Positions 8,826 to 17,866 of a DNA stretch of 50,966 nt are shown here, one piece after another; within the stretch, counting starts at the first letter, position 1, and every line of letters starts with the position of its first letter. Origin of the DNA: Shewanella sp. TC10 (lineage in GTDB: Bacteria; Pseudomonadota; Gammaproteobacteria; Enterobacterales; Shewanellaceae). Location: assembly GCF_009663145.1 (NCBI RefSeq), contig NZ_VKHR01000040.1, forward strand, positions 1-50,966. Reading direction: 5' to 3'. The translations under genes were made by a program, and so were the position numbers. The notes below the pieces were generated by a model. It saw only the letters and a list, made by a program, of their open reading frames with translations. It did no database searches and had not been told where the DNA came from.

Positions 8826-10118
8826 TTAAAGTGCTTTTAACGCTGCAAATGCTTTATCAGCGGCAGCAAGTGTTAACTCAAGCTCTTCTTCACCGTGAGC
8901 CATTGATAAGAAGCCTGCCTCATAAGCGCTTGGCGCTAAGTAAACACCTTCATCAAGCATCAAGTGGTAGAAGTTACGGAAGTGGTCCATGTTGCACTGA
9001 GTCACTTGGTCAAAGCTAGTGATTGGATTGGTGTCTTCAGTAAAGAAGAAACCAAACATACCGCCAACTTGGTTAATGCTTAATGGGATCCCGTGCTTAT
9101 CAGCAGCAGCTTTGAAGCCTTCAGCAATGCGCTTAGTTTTAGCCGTTAGCTCTTCATATAGGCCTGGCTGACATAAAGCGTCCATTTGCGCTAAACCAGC
9201 AGTCATGGCAATTGGGTTACCTGATAAAGTACCCGCTTGGTATACAGGACCTGTAGGCGCGATAAATTGCATTACATCTTTACGACCACCAAAAGCACCT
9301 ACTGGCATACCACCACCGATAACTTTACCTAATGTCGTTAAGTCAGGCTTAACATTGTAATGGCCTTGTGCACCGCTTTTAGAAACACGGAAACCTGTCA
9401 TCACTTCATCGATGATCATTAGTGCACCGAATTCATCACAGATAGCGCGAAGACCTTCAAGGAAACCTTCTACAGGAGGGATACAGTTCATGTTGCCAGC
9501 AACAGGTTCAAGAATGATACAAGAGATAGCTTCTGGGTGCTCTTCGAAGATAGCGCGAACTGAATCAAGGTCGTTATAAACGGCTGTTAATGTATGCTTT
9601 GCAAAGTCTTCAGGAATACCTGGAGAGCTTGGTTGACCTAAAGTCAGTGCACCAGAACCTGCTTTAACTAATAAACAGTCAGCATGACCATGGTAACAAC
9701 CTTCGAACTTTAAGATTTTATCACGGTTAGTGAAACCACGTGCTAAGCGAATTGCACTCATTGTTGCTTCAGTGCCTGAACTTACCATGCGGACTTGTTC
9801 AATTGATGGCACCATTTCAATGACTTTTTCAGCCATTTTGACTTCAAGTTCAGTTGGTGCACCAAATGATAAACCGTTCTCAACCGCTTCTAATACCGCT
9901 TGACGAATTTGTGGATTATTGTGACCTAAAATCATCGGGCCCCAAGAACCAACATAATCGATATATTTTTTGCCATCAGCATCGTAAATATAAGCACCAT
10001 CAGCTTTTTCGATGAAAAGTGGTGAACCACCTACACCGTTAAAGGCACGAACTGGTGAGTTTACGCCACCAGGAATGGTTTGTTTTGCTTGTTCAAAAAG
10101 CGCTTCTGAGCGGGTCAT
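8826..10118 (-). CDS. hemL: Glutamate-1-semialdehyde 2,1-aminomutase
   Basis: PLP enzyme of the C5 haem pathway that isomerises glutamate-1-semialdehyde to 5-aminolevulinate in the cytosol. The 430-residue frame starts [13 protein letters not shown] at 10118 with AAGGA before it; an upstream extension to 10220 overlaps the pyrB end and is rejected. Landmarks: [11 protein letters not shown] near residues 15-25, the PLP lysine K265 in [10 protein letters not shown], and [10 protein letters not shown] near 300. It lies 31 bases after pyrB on the same strand and is probably co-transcribed with it, then closed by a terminator. Confidence 0.97.
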   Translation of the reverse strand: MTRSEALFEQAKQTIPGGVNSPVRAFNGVGGSPLFIEKADGAYIYDADGKKYIDYVGSWGPMILGHNNPQIRQAVLEAVENGLSFGAPTELEVKMAEKVIEMVPSIEQVRMVSSGTEATMSAIRLARGFTNRDKILKFEGCYHGHADCLLVKAGSGALTLGQPSSPGIPEDFAKHTLTAVYNDLDSVRAIFEEHPEAISCIILEPVAGNMNCIPPVEGFLEGLRAICDEFGALMIIDEVMTGFRVSKSGAQGHYNVKPDLTTLGKVIGGGMPVGAFGGRKDVMQFIAPTGPVYQAGTLSGNPIAMTAGLAQMDALCQPGLYEELTAKTKRIAEGFKAAADKHGIPLSINQVGGMFGFFFTEDTNPITSFDQVTQCNMDHFRNFYHLMLDEGVYLAPSAYEAGFLSMAHGEEELELTLAAADKAFAALKAL

Positions 10119-10149
10119 GTGAAATCCTTCTAAAAAAATCGTTAGCTGA

Positions 10150-11169
10150 CTATCTATCAGCTTTTCGTGAATACCAATTAACAGGGCACTCATGCTGTTG
10201 TAGCTCGTTTTCAACACCAAGCGTTAACGCAAAAAGTGCCATCCGAATAAGTAAGCCATTATCAGCCTGCCTGAAAATTGCCAGGCTAGGGTGGCTATTT
10301 AAATCATTATCCAATTCATTTGCTGCAGCACGTGAATCCCGAGGCAATGGATGCATAATCACAGTATTAGATTTGCAATGTTGCGTATAAATACTGTGGT
10401 TCAACCTAAACTTGCCACGATACTTATCTGCTTCATCTTGTGAAGCAAATCGTTCTTCCTGAATTCGAGTCAGGTAGAGTATATCAGCTTGATGTAAATT
10501 ACCTTCTAACTGATCAGTTATTGTGATCTTATGACCAGCATTTTCAATGTCACTGATCACATAGTCAGGCATTGCTAGGTCGGTTGGTGATATTAATGTG
10601 AATTGAATACCTTTATACATGCACAGTAAACGAGATAAGGAGTGTACTGTTCTACCGTGTTTTAAGTCACCCACCATAGCGATATGCATACCGCTAATAT
10701 CTTGACCGCGATGGCTTAATTCCTTTTGAATCGTGAACAAATCAAGTAATGCTTGAGTTGGATGTTCGTTTGAACCGTCACCACCGTTGATAACAGGCAC
10801 ACGACTGCCTTCAGAAAACTCTTTGACTGAATATGGGTCAGGGTGACGCATCGCAATGACATCGGAGTATGTCGATAGTACCCGAGCGGTATCGTACAGC
10901 GATTCGCCCTTTGATAATGAAGATGACCCCATGCCAACCGTTTCTCTGACGTTGCCGCCAAGTAGGTTAAAAGCACAACCAAAGCTCACTCGAGTACGAG
11001 TGCTAGGTTCAAAAAAGAGGTTACCTAAAATCGCACCGTCCAGAACCTTAGTGCGTTTTTCACGTAATGCATAAGGTGTCATGTTGTCGGCGACATTAAA
11101 AATGGTGTTAATAGCATCAAGATCCAGTTGATTAACTGAAAGGATGTGAGAACCGCTAAACTGAGTCAT
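10150..11169 (-). CDS. pyrB: Aspartate carbamoyltransferase catalytic chain
   Basis: Catalyses the first committed step of pyrimidine synthesis, condensing carbamoyl phosphate with aspartate. The carbamoyl-phosphate loop FFEPSTRTR, the MRHPDPYS segment, [23 protein letters not shown] and the C-terminal MHPLPR are all visible. Length is 339, longer than the 311 of E. coli PyrB, and no pyrI follows. ATG 11169 is preferred over the TTG at 11184 on homology of the N-terminus. hemL follows after 31 bases. Aspartate rather than ornithine specificity is inferred from the [14 protein letters not shown] and [10 protein letters not shown] segments. Confidence 0.93.
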   Translation of the reverse strand: MTQFSGSHILSVNQLDLDAINTIFNVADNMTPYALREKRTKVLDGAILGNLFFEPSTRTRVSFGCAFNLLGGNVRETVGMGSSSLSKGESLYDTARVLSTYSDVIAMRHPDPYSVKEFSEGSRVPVINGGDGSNEHPTQALLDLFTIQKELSHRGQDISGMHIAMVGDLKHGRTVHSLSRLLCMYKGIQFTLISPTDLAMPDYVISDIENAGHKITITDQLEGNLHQADILYLTRIQEERFASQDEADKYRGKFRLNHSIYTQHCKSNTVIMHPLPRDSRAAANELDNDLNSHPSLAIFRQADNGLLIRMALFALTLGVENELQQHECPVNWYSRKADR

Positions 11170-11382
11170 CAGCCTGATTTCCAATTATTAGGAGAGTAAA
11201 TAAGGGCTATTTACCCTGTGATTATGTAGGGTGGCTGAGGCGAGATTTTAACAGAGAGTGACTGAATATTAAATCTCGCTAATGATTATTTCTCGCTTTT
11301 TAGACATAACACAGATTAGCGAAATGAGAACAATAGCAAATTCTGCAATAGTGACTGATGTAGCTTCATGAGTTAGCTGTAT

Positions 11383-13107
11383 TTACACCTGTCCGGAACG
11401 AATTTCTTGCCACAAGTTTGCCCAGCTAATTACGCCGACAATGTTGTTGGTATTGCCACGGTAAATATACACTTCGCCACGGCGTTTAATTGCCAATAAC
11501 TCGTATACTTCATTTAAAGTTGCCGTGTCAGGGAATCCTTCCATTAAATGTCGTGACAGAGTTGTTGTCTCTTCAAATGACTGCATTTCAAGGCTAAGCA
11601 TTTCTATTTGTGATTCGGCATTACGAACAAGCACTGGCCGACCTTCTGCACGTTTCATCACTTCAAGCAGTAAGTCATCATTATCATTAACGATGACAAA
11701 GCGTTTATCCATGATGGCGCGAACGCCTTTCTTTTGCAGACCTTGGTTTACATGTGGCACCTTGTAGCCAAGACCCATAATATCTAACTGTTTGAGAAAT
11801 ACAGAGCTGGTATTGAAGCCTTGATATGCGATTAGGAATGCCGGAATAGTGACAAACATTGCAGGCAAAATAATAGCTGCATCATTGGTTAATTCAAGTA
11901 ATGCAACAAGTGCTGCCAAAGGAGCGCTTAAGCACACGCCCATCATGGCAGTCATGCCAATGACAGTATACAAGCCAACATAAGGAGCAATTGACGGGAA
12001 GAACATCGCACTGACTAATGCCAATATGGCACCAATTAGCGCGCCTATTCCATATAAAGGTCCAATTAAGCCACCTGGTATGCCAAAACCAATGGCAGCA
12101 ATGGTGGCAATAATTTTGCCGATTAATAACGCAAGTAAAAATAGTAAACTTGGGCTTTCTATGATGGTTGCCTGAATGGCTAAATCACCGGAGCCTAGTG
12201 CTTGAGGTAAAAACAGGCCCACTAATGTGGTGACACTGGCAGCAATCATCAACCGGTAGATTAACGGCCAGTGCTGACCAATAGCGGTCATTTTAAGCAG
12301 TGAATGGTTAAAGCCCGCCGCTGCGCAGCCAAGAACCACACCGCCTATAGCAAGAATAGGATAATGATCTAATGGAATGCGCGTTACTGTAATTAAGTCG
12401 TACTCATGAATATTGCCAAATACCAATTGACTGGATAGTGCGCCACAAATGGCAGAGAGCATAATCGGGAAAAAGTAATGAATTTTATATTCGCGAACAA
12501 TCACTTCAAATACAAATAACACAGCAGCAAGCGGCGCGTTAAAAATTGCTGCAATTCCTGCTGCTATGCCGCTGGCGCACATAATCCGCACACTATTATC
12601 TGGAAGCTTAAATTTCTCTGCAAAGTAGCTAGCACTCACAGCGCCAAGATGAATTGCTGGGCCTTCTTTACCAACAGAAAAGTTGGCGATTAAAGCGATT
12701 AGTGCTTGAAAAAACTGCCCTGGCGCAGATTGTAGCGGCACTTTGCCATAATGCAGTTTAAATCTGTGCATGACATAGGCGATACCCATACGGCGATAAC
12801 GTTTGGAGCCGATGCCAGCTACAAGCCAAATAAGTAAGGCGCCGACGATAGGTAAATAGGTGCGCCAGTCACTGACAGCACTGGTAAAGTCGGTCGCTTC
12901 TGGAATGGTATGAACTTGCGCCCAACTTAATAAAAGGCGAAATAATATGATGACACTTGAAGCAATAATGGCAAACAGCAGTGCTAATCCACAAAGTTGC
13001 ACACTTATCTTAGATTGAGAAAGTTTATCTCTCAATTCATTACGAAGATATTTGCGTGTTGCGGCTTTGGTGTGAATAATAGCGGCTTTATTTATCTTAA
13101 TTTGCAC
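11383..13107 (-). CDS. CLC-family chloride channel/antiporter with C-terminal CBS-like region
   Basis: Membrane protein of 574 residues. Residues about 35-430 form the CLC core: the gating motif GKEGP with E148, the FNAPLAAVLF segment near 189-198 and GFGIPGGLIGP near 340. Residues about 455-570 resemble a weak pair of CBS domains, ending in GVISWANLW. Unlike E. coli ClcA, the selectivity motif GSGIP aligns with RMGIA at 106-110 (serine to methionine), and the internal proton glutamate aligns with valine 202 after E201. Transported ion and mechanism (channel or exchanger) therefore cannot be assumed. It is divergent from the gene at 13175, so the two share a short control region. Confidence 0.85.
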   Translation of the reverse strand: MQIKINKAAIIHTKAATRKYLRNELRDKLSQSKISVQLCGLALLFAIIASSVIILFRLLLSWAQVHTIPEATDFTSAVSDWRTYLPIVGALLIWLVAGIGSKRYRRMGIAYVMHRFKLHYGKVPLQSAPGQFFQALIALIANFSVGKEGPAIHLGAVSASYFAEKFKLPDNSVRIMCASGIAAGIAAIFNAPLAAVLFVFEVIVREYKIHYFFPIMLSAICGALSSQLVFGNIHEYDLITVTRIPLDHYPILAIGGVVLGCAAAGFNHSLLKMTAIGQHWPLIYRLMIAASVTTLVGLFLPQALGSGDLAIQATIIESPSLLFLLALLIGKIIATIAAIGFGIPGGLIGPLYGIGALIGAILALVSAMFFPSIAPYVGLYTVIGMTAMMGVCLSAPLAALVALLELTNDAAIILPAMFVTIPAFLIAYQGFNTSSVFLKQLDIMGLGYKVPHVNQGLQKKGVRAIMDKRFVIVNDNDDLLLEVMKRAEGRPVLVRNAESQIEMLSLEMQSFEETTTLSRHLMEGFPDTATLNEVYELLAIKRRGEVYIYRGNTNNIVGVISWANLWQEIRSGQV

Positions 13108-13174
13108 TGTATTGCCTAAGATCCTTTTAAGGGCGGTTTGTTGTCATTGTATTTTATTAAGGGCTTGTTACCAA

Positions 13175-13888
13175 ATGCTAAATTATCATCGCTTGCTTGA
13201 CCGCATGCAAGTTCAAGAACGCAAATTTCGTTCATCTGGTTTATATCTTTCTGCGTTAATTCTCATCAGCTTTATTGTTGGGGTGCTTAGCCACACTGTT
13301 TTTATTTCTGAAGTAGTTGAACCTCAGGACGAAGCCATTGAAATCACTGAGTTAAAAACAGAGCTCAAACGACAATCTCATGTCGTATCACGCCTTGAAA
13401 TGGTGCTTTCGATTGAGAAAGAAGCGAATGCCAATATGAAACAAATGTTTGGTAAACAAATCCAACAGCAAAAAACACTTGAGCAAGAATTAGCATTCTA
13501 CCGAAGCCTTGTGTCACCTGAAAAAGAAGTTGATGGTGTGGCAATTCATGGTCTTGAACTATCTAAAGGCTTGTTACCTGATAGTTACCAAATGCGCTTG
13601 ATATTGACCCAACTACAGAAGCGAAAAAATGGTGTTAAAGGCGTCGCCGACATTGTTTTAGTGGGAGTCCAAGATGAAAAACAAGTTGAAATTTCTCTAA
13701 GTGATTTACAAATTGAAAAATTCAATTTCAGTTTTCGGTACTTTCAAATGTTTGATGCTGAAATTAGCTTACCACAAGATTTTGATTTGCAAAGAATTAA
13801 GGCCGTGGTTCAAGTAACTGCGACTCGTGGTGCTAAAGGTGGACGTATTGAGCAAACGTTCGAGATCTCAGAGTTACTAGAAAGCTAA
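13175..13888 (+). CDS. Membrane-anchored coiled-coil protein, unknown function (DUF6776-like)
   Basis: I do not recognise a function. The protein of about 237 residues has a short basic cytoplasmic start, one membrane helix (about residues 23-43, [20 protein letters not shown]), an acidic coiled coil (about 55-120) and a C-terminal mixed beta domain rich in alternating hydrophobics. It resembles an uncharacterised gammaproteobacterial family found beside erpA; DUF6776 is my best guess at its name. The frame opens at 13112; starts at 13175 or 13205 are more plausible, as they put a normal-length N-terminus before the helix, and AAGGG lies before 13175. erpA follows after 79 bases, perhaps co-transcribed. 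Confidence 0.7.
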   Translation: MLNYHRLLDRMQVQERKFRSSGLYLSALILISFIVGVLSHTVFISEVVEPQDEAIEITELKTELKRQSHVVSRLEMVLSIEKEANANMKQMFGKQIQQQKTLEQELAFYRSLVSPEKEVDGVAIHGLELSKGLLPDSYQMRLILTQLQKRKNGVKGVADIVLVGVQDEKQVEISLSDLQIEKFNFSFRYFQMFDAEISLPQDFDLQRIKAVVQVTATRGAKGGRIEQTFEISELLES

Positions 13889-13967
13889 AAAAGAACTAAG
13901 AGTAATACTTGAACAAATTAGTCAGGTAATAGATAATTCCGACCTGAAACTGAAGTTAGAGGTAGTA

Positions 13968-14318
13968 ATGACTGAACAAACAGATGCAGCAATGCCAATT
14001 CAATTTACCGATGCTGCGGCAACTAAAGTGAAGGGACTGTTAGAAGAAGAGCAGAACCCAGAACTAAAACTGCGTGTGTATGTCACAGGTGGTGGTTGTT
14101 CAGGTTTTCAATATGGTTTTACTTTCGATGAAAAAGTTAACGAAGGTGATTTCACCATTGAAAAGCAGGGCGTTCAACTGGTTGTTGACCCTATGAGTTT
14201 ACAATATCTTGTTGGCGGCGAAGTAGATTACACTTCAGGACTTGAAGGTTCTCGCTTCTTTGTTAAGAATCCAAATGCGACAACAACCTGTGGTTGTGGT
14301 GCAAGCTTCTCTGTTTAA
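13968..14318 (+). CDS. erpA: Iron-sulfur cluster insertion protein ErpA
   Basis: A-type carrier that delivers Fe-S clusters to essential apoproteins such as IspG and IspH. The three cluster-binding cysteines C44 ([10 protein letters not shown]), C108 and C110 (CGCGASF) are present, and the length of 116 and the short acidic N-terminal extension are typical of ErpA rather than IscA. GTTAGAGGTAGT precedes the ATG. anmK, mepM and tyrS lie within 6 kb, the same neighbourhood seen in Pseudomonas, although two small genes and aqpZ intervene here. A bidirectional terminator follows. Confidence 0.95.
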   Translation: MTEQTDAAMPIQFTDAAATKVKGLLEEEQNPELKLRVYVTGGGCSGFQYGFTFDEKVNEGDFTIEKQGVQLVVDPMSLQYLVGGEVDYTSGLEGSRFFVKNPNATTTCGCGASFSV

Positions 14319-14347
14319 TTTAAATTATTGAATTAAAAAGAGATAAT

Positions 14348-14375
14348 AAAAAAGCCGTCTAATGACGGCTTTTTT
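14348..14375. terminator. Bidirectional terminator between erpA and the convergent gene
   Basis: Stem AAAAAAGCCGTC / GACGGCTTTTTT with a TAAT loop. A and T tracts on both sides let it serve erpA (plus) and the gene ending at 14391 (minus). Confidence 0.9.
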
Positions 14376-14390
14376 GTGTCTAAAGTTTAA

Positions 14391-14882
14391 TTAACTCATG
14401 ATATTAAAGTTCATTCTTGGCTTAAACCATTCAAATACGGCTTTATTAAAGCTTATCCAGACTTGAATGAGCGCCAATATAATTAACACTGTAAATATAA
14501 CCCAGTCAGACAGCACCATTTGCATAAAGCCAAAGTCGACAGTCGTAGGTCCTGCAACAATATTATCAGGGTCATACATGATAACTGGCAGCATGCTGTA
14601 CAAGGCTAATTGTAAAATGCCATAACCTCTGAGCATATATAATGCAGCTTTTTGTCTACCAGCAACGCCAAGTACCATCATCAAGGTTAACGCACATAAT
14701 AAAACGCCTTGCTGGGCCATTAAACCACTGACAGAGGTAATGACGTAAACCACCATTAAGGCGATAAGACGCTTTGGAAAGACAGCCTTTTCCGTATCAC
14801 TTGCGGTACTAACAGTGCCATTTTCTGGTTCGACAATATTTATCTTTTCAGTATCTTGCTGTGGTAAATGTTTATCAGTCAT
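14391..14882 (-). CDS. Small inner-membrane protein, unknown function
   Basis: Not recognised. The protein of 163 residues has a polar, acidic N-terminal tail of about 35 residues followed by roughly four hydrophobic segments (about 37-57, 61-75, 86-103 and 120-145) and a short C-terminal amphipathic end. There are no cysteine clusters, nucleotide motifs or signal peptide, so it is probably a polytopic inner-membrane protein. It lies 59 bases downstream of the DUF2750 gene and likely shares its transcript, closed by the terminator at 14348. Codon use looks native. Confidence 0.7.
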   Translation of the reverse strand: MTDKHLPQQDTEKINIVEPENGTVSTASDTEKAVFPKRLIALMVVYVITSVSGLMAQQGVLLCALTLMMVLGVAGRQKAALYMLRGYGILQLALYSMLPVIMYDPDNIVAGPTTVDFGFMQMVLSDWVIFTVLIILALIQVWISFNKAVFEWFKPRMNFNIMS

Positions 14883-14941
14883 AACGCCTTAACTTTATCT
14901 TGAATACATGTGCCAGAAATTGAAACGATTAAGAACAACAA

Positions 14942-15328
14942 TTAATGCTTAGATTGCTTCTTTGGCGTTAGGCGAGAGTCAAGTTCATAAGGTGGTATAA
15001 CGACACCTAAGTCTTCTTGAACAGGGAATACAGCAACAAACAAATCATCTTCTGACATGCCGCTTACCCAGCGTTCTTGAAATTCATTTAGTGGAATAGA
15101 CAATGGCTCACAATCTTTCCATTCATCTACAGCCCAAAGTTTAGCGGCTTCTTCTGAAGGCCACATTGGAATGCAATCTTCATCTTCAGTCGTCAACATC
15201 ACGCAACCGTCTTGGTCTTGCAGACTCCAAATTGATTGCTCTTGTTTAACTTGTTCAACAAGGTAATCGTAACGGGCTTCAGGGGTCATGCTTAGTTGAT
15301 CTTCAATTGATTTTGGTTTGCTGCTCAT
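14942..15328 (-). CDS. DUF2750 family protein
   Basis: Cytosolic protein of 128 residues with no signal peptide. It matches the DUF2750 pattern: an N-terminal helix RYDYLVEQVKQEQSIWSL, then a beta-rich core with the MLTTEDEDCIPMWPSEEAAKLWA segment, then a helix with LNEFQERWVSGM and an acidic FVAVFPVQEDLGVVIPPYEL end. Members of this family are of unknown function. GTCAATC and a weak GAG precede the ATG. The next gene downstream, 59 bases away, encodes a small membrane protein, suggesting a two-gene unit. Confidence 0.82.
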   Translation of the reverse strand: MSSKPKSIEDQLSMTPEARYDYLVEQVKQEQSIWSLQDQDGCVMLTTEDEDCIPMWPSEEAAKLWAVDEWKDCEPLSIPLNEFQERWVSGMSEDDLFVAVFPVQEDLGVVIPPYELDSRLTPKKQSKH

Positions 15329-15408
15329 GATTGACTCTCATTGAAAAGTGGGACTAATTTAGCGCTAATTAACGCGAATAGGGCATGATAACATTGACTG
15401 TTACTTTT

Positions 15409-15439
15409 AAAAAAGAAAAGAGCACTTTGGGTGCTCTTT
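15409..15439 (-). terminator. Rho-independent terminator after aqpZ
   Basis: AAAGAGCAC (15417-15425) pairs with GTGCTCTTT (15431-15439). On the minus strand the stem is followed by a T-rich tract (TTTCTTTTTT). It lies 43 bases past the aqpZ stop. Confidence 0.82.
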
Positions 15440-15481
15440 GGGATTGGTTATGTTCTGTAGTCTTGCTATAAAAATAGCAAG

Positions 15482-16183
15482 CTAGTGCTCTGCAGGAGTC
15501 TCGAAAAAGCGATAAATCATACCCGCAAGAATAGCGCCTGCAATGGGGGCAACCCAAAATAACCATAATTGTGAAACGGCCCAGTCGCCGACAAATAAAG
15601 CGGGGCCAGTGCTCCTTGCAGGGTTAACAGAGGTATTTGATACTGGAATACTGATTAAGTGAATTAGGGTGAGCGCTAAACCTATTGCAATAGGCGCAAA
15701 GCCTACAGGCGCTCGTGAGTCTGTTGCACCAAGAATGATTAATAGAAAGAATAGCGTCATCACCACTTCCGTGATTAATACTGACATCATGGTGTAACCA
15801 CCAGGCGAATGTTCGTCAAATCCATTAGAGGCAAAACCACCCGCTAAACTGAAACCATCTTGGCCACTGGCAATTAAAAATAAGATCCCTGCACCTGCAA
15901 TCCCCCCAGCCACTTGAGCAATAATATAAGGAGCTAATTCGCCTGTGGGAAAACGTCCCCCAGCCCAAAGACCAAATGAAACAGCCGGATTTAAATGGCA
16001 ACCAGAAATATGACCAATAGCGAACGCCATAGTGAGAACAGTTAACCCAAACGCTAACGAAACCCCTAAAAGGCCTATGCCTACATCTGGAAATGCAGCC
16101 GCTAATACAGCACTCCCACAACCGCCTAATACGAGCCACAAAGTACCGATAAACTCGGCTAACATTTTCTGTTGAATACTCAT
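15482..16183 (-). CDS. aqpZ: Aquaporin Z
   Basis: Inner-membrane water channel of the MIP family, 233 residues with six helices and two half-helices. Both NPA boxes are present: HLNPAVS at residues 63-69 and the second, NPARS, near 185. The selectivity filter looks water-type, with a phenylalanine in the second helix, a histidine in LIHLISIP and the arginine after the second NPA. AAGGAAAG precedes the ATG. It is a single-gene unit with its own terminator; the 457-base gap upstream presumably carries its promoter. Confidence 0.96.
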   Translation of the reverse strand: MSIQQKMLAEFIGTLWLVLGGCGSAVLAAAFPDVGIGLLGVSLAFGLTVLTMAFAIGHISGCHLNPAVSFGLWAGGRFPTGELAPYIIAQVAGGIAGAGILFLIASGQDGFSLAGGFASNGFDEHSPGGYTMMSVLITEVVMTLFFLLIILGATDSRAPVGFAPIAIGLALTLIHLISIPVSNTSVNPARSTGPALFVGDWAVSQLWLFWVAPIAGAILAGMIYRFFETPAEH

Positions 16184-16640
16184 TTAACTTTCCTTATTAA
16201 ATTTGAATATTGTTAACACTCATTAACTAATAGTTTTTGAAAACTATCGTTTAAAAATAAATCACTTAGAAATGGCCTAGAAAGAGTTAAGCAGTAAAAA
16301 TGAATAAATTCAATGATGCTTATGTGAATTTAAATCAGCAGCTAATCAAAACAACTAATGTTGGTGAGCCGTTGAGAGTAAGAAAGTTGTTGTTTACAAA
16401 GAATGGTTTACAAAGAATGGCTTACAAATAGAGGTTTAAAACTAGCAACAAGGAAGTTAATCAACAAACGCTGCCAGAAGGGGGCGATGAAAAGCGCTTA
16501 TTGATTCTTGATTGCACCTTTGTGCAACTTCTTTGTGCAACGGTGTGAATAAATCACTGCTTAGGTTGTCTAGCGTCAACACCGCCTCGATTAAAAGTCT
16601 TTATTTCGAACAAAGCTTGGCCGACAAAAGTGAGCTGGCA
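16184..16640. other. Gene-free gap between anmK and aqpZ
   Basis: No frame in this stretch has gene-like features. It should hold the aqpZ promoter (minus strand) and the end of the anmK transcript. It contains two perfect 14-bp tandem copies of TTTACAAAGAATGG (16393-16406 and 16407-16420) plus a partial third, and a short doubled CTTTGTGCAAC (about 16518-16541). I could not pick out a convincing promoter or terminator. Confidence 0.6.
16393..16428. repeat. 14-bp tandem repeat, two and a half copies
   Basis: TTTACAAAGAATGG occurs twice without mismatch (16393-16406 and 16407-16420), then CTTACAAA as a partial copy. It is non-coding, in the anmK-aqpZ gap. Confidence 0.9.
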
Positions 16641-17765
16641 TTAGCTTGCTTGATAAAAGCTTCCTAATACCGCAAAGCGACTCGCGCCAGTGACGACAGG
16701 TAGGTTGCCACTTAAACCATGGTGATTACGCATAGCAAGCCAAGCAAATGCAATGCCTTCAACCCACTGCGGATCCATGCCGATATCCGTTGTGGTCGAT
16801 AGTGAAAAGGTTGGCATCAATAAACTTAATCGCTCCATTAATGCGTTATTCAATGCTCCGCCACCACACACAAAAACATCTCCCTTATCGGTTAATTTGT
16901 TAATGTCATTTGCGATACTGTGGCAGGTTAAATCTAGTAATGTTGATTGGATATCAGCAAGACTTAAATGTGAAAAGTTAGCCTTTTGTTGTTCTAACCA
17001 GGCTTGATTAAATAATTCTCTACCCGTGCTTTTAGGGTAGGTCATAGCAAAGTAAGGGTGAGATAATAAGTGCTTTAGGAAGTCTTCATCGGTTTTTCCT
17101 GAAGCAGCCCACTGCCCAGATTCATCAAACGCAACTTGCTTCTCTTGTAAAATAAACGCATCCATTAGGGTATTACCAGGCCCCGTATCGAAACCAATAA
17201 CTTGTTCATTTTTACCAGGAAGGTAGGTGATGTTGGCAATGCCACCAATATTTAGAATAACTCTAGGTGTATCGCTTTGGGCAAACATCGCATGATGAAA
17301 TGCAGGGACTAATGGTGCCCCTTGGCCACCTAACGCAACGTCCTTTCGTCGAAAATCCGCAATAACGTTAATACCCGTTTCAACAGCAATAGTGTCAGGA
17401 TCGCCAATTTGAAGGGTAAAACCATGTTCCAAATTTGGCATATGCCTAATGGTTTGGCCGTGGCTTCCAATGGCTATAATGTCCGCTTTATCAATTTGTG
17501 TCTTGGCTATTAATTCGTTAACTGCTTGAGCAAATAGCAGACCCATAGCTCGATCCATACGCCCCATAATATTAATTTCATCAGTATTTGGAGAACATAA
17601 ACGATGAAGTTGATTCAAAATATGTGCAGGGATAGCGACTGTATGGCTGGCAACAAGATGACTTTGGTTATCTGAAAAATCCACCAGAACGGCATCTACT
17701 CCATCCATGCTAGTGCCTGACATTAAACCAATGAAATAGTGAGGTATACTTTTTGATGCAGTCAT
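16641..17765 (-). CDS. anmK: Anhydro-N-acetylmuramic acid kinase
   Basis: Cytosolic enzyme of peptidoglycan recycling that opens and phosphorylates 1,6-anhydro-MurNAc to MurNAc-6-phosphate. The ASKHA-fold motifs are in order: [11 protein letters not shown] at residues 13-23, GSHGQTIRH near 100, [10 protein letters not shown] near 170, [11 protein letters not shown] near 190 and VCGGGALNN near 297. The length of 374 is typical. The ATG at 17765 has only a weak GAG before it, and that GAG is part of a 19-bp tandem repeat. It lies downstream of mepM on the same strand, linking wall cleavage with recycling, as in Pseudomonas. Confidence 0.96.
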   Translation of the reverse strand: MTASKSIPHYFIGLMSGTSMDGVDAVLVDFSDNQSHLVASHTVAIPAHILNQLHRLCSPNTDEINIMGRMDRAMGLLFAQAVNELIAKTQIDKADIIAIGSHGQTIRHMPNLEHGFTLQIGDPDTIAVETGINVIADFRRKDVALGGQGAPLVPAFHHAMFAQSDTPRVILNIGGIANITYLPGKNEQVIGFDTGPGNTLMDAFILQEKQVAFDESGQWAASGKTDEDFLKHLLSHPYFAMTYPKSTGRELFNQAWLEQQKANFSHLSLADIQSTLLDLTCHSIANDINKLTDKGDVFVCGGGALNNALMERLSLLMPTFSLSTTTDIGMDPQWVEGIAFAWLAMRNHHGLSGNLPVVTGASRFAVLGSFYQAS

Positions 17766-17771
17766 ATGTAT

Positions 17772-17819
17772 TTACTCAAAATATAGATAGTTACTCAAAA
17801 TATAGATAGTAACTCAAAA
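17772..17819. repeat. 19-bp tandem repeat directly upstream of anmK
   Basis: TTACTCAAAATATAGATAG occurs twice without mismatch (17772-17790 and 17791-17809), with a partial third copy (TAACTCAAAA). On the anmK strand each copy carries TTTTGAG and an AT-rich hexamer, so copy number would alter the leader just before the anmK start. Confidence 0.92.
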
Positions 17820-17866
17820 AGTAGTGAGTGAGCCTAATAGACCCACTCATACCTTATTGGGTATTG

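Noticed and set aside
15369..15566. 65-codon minus-strand frame overlapping the end of aqpZ
   Set aside because: It runs through aqpZ in another frame and the aqpZ terminator.
16540..16560. CRP site TGTGAATAAATCACT before aqpZ
   Set aside because: The two half sites are separated by five bases, not six, and the second half is imperfect.
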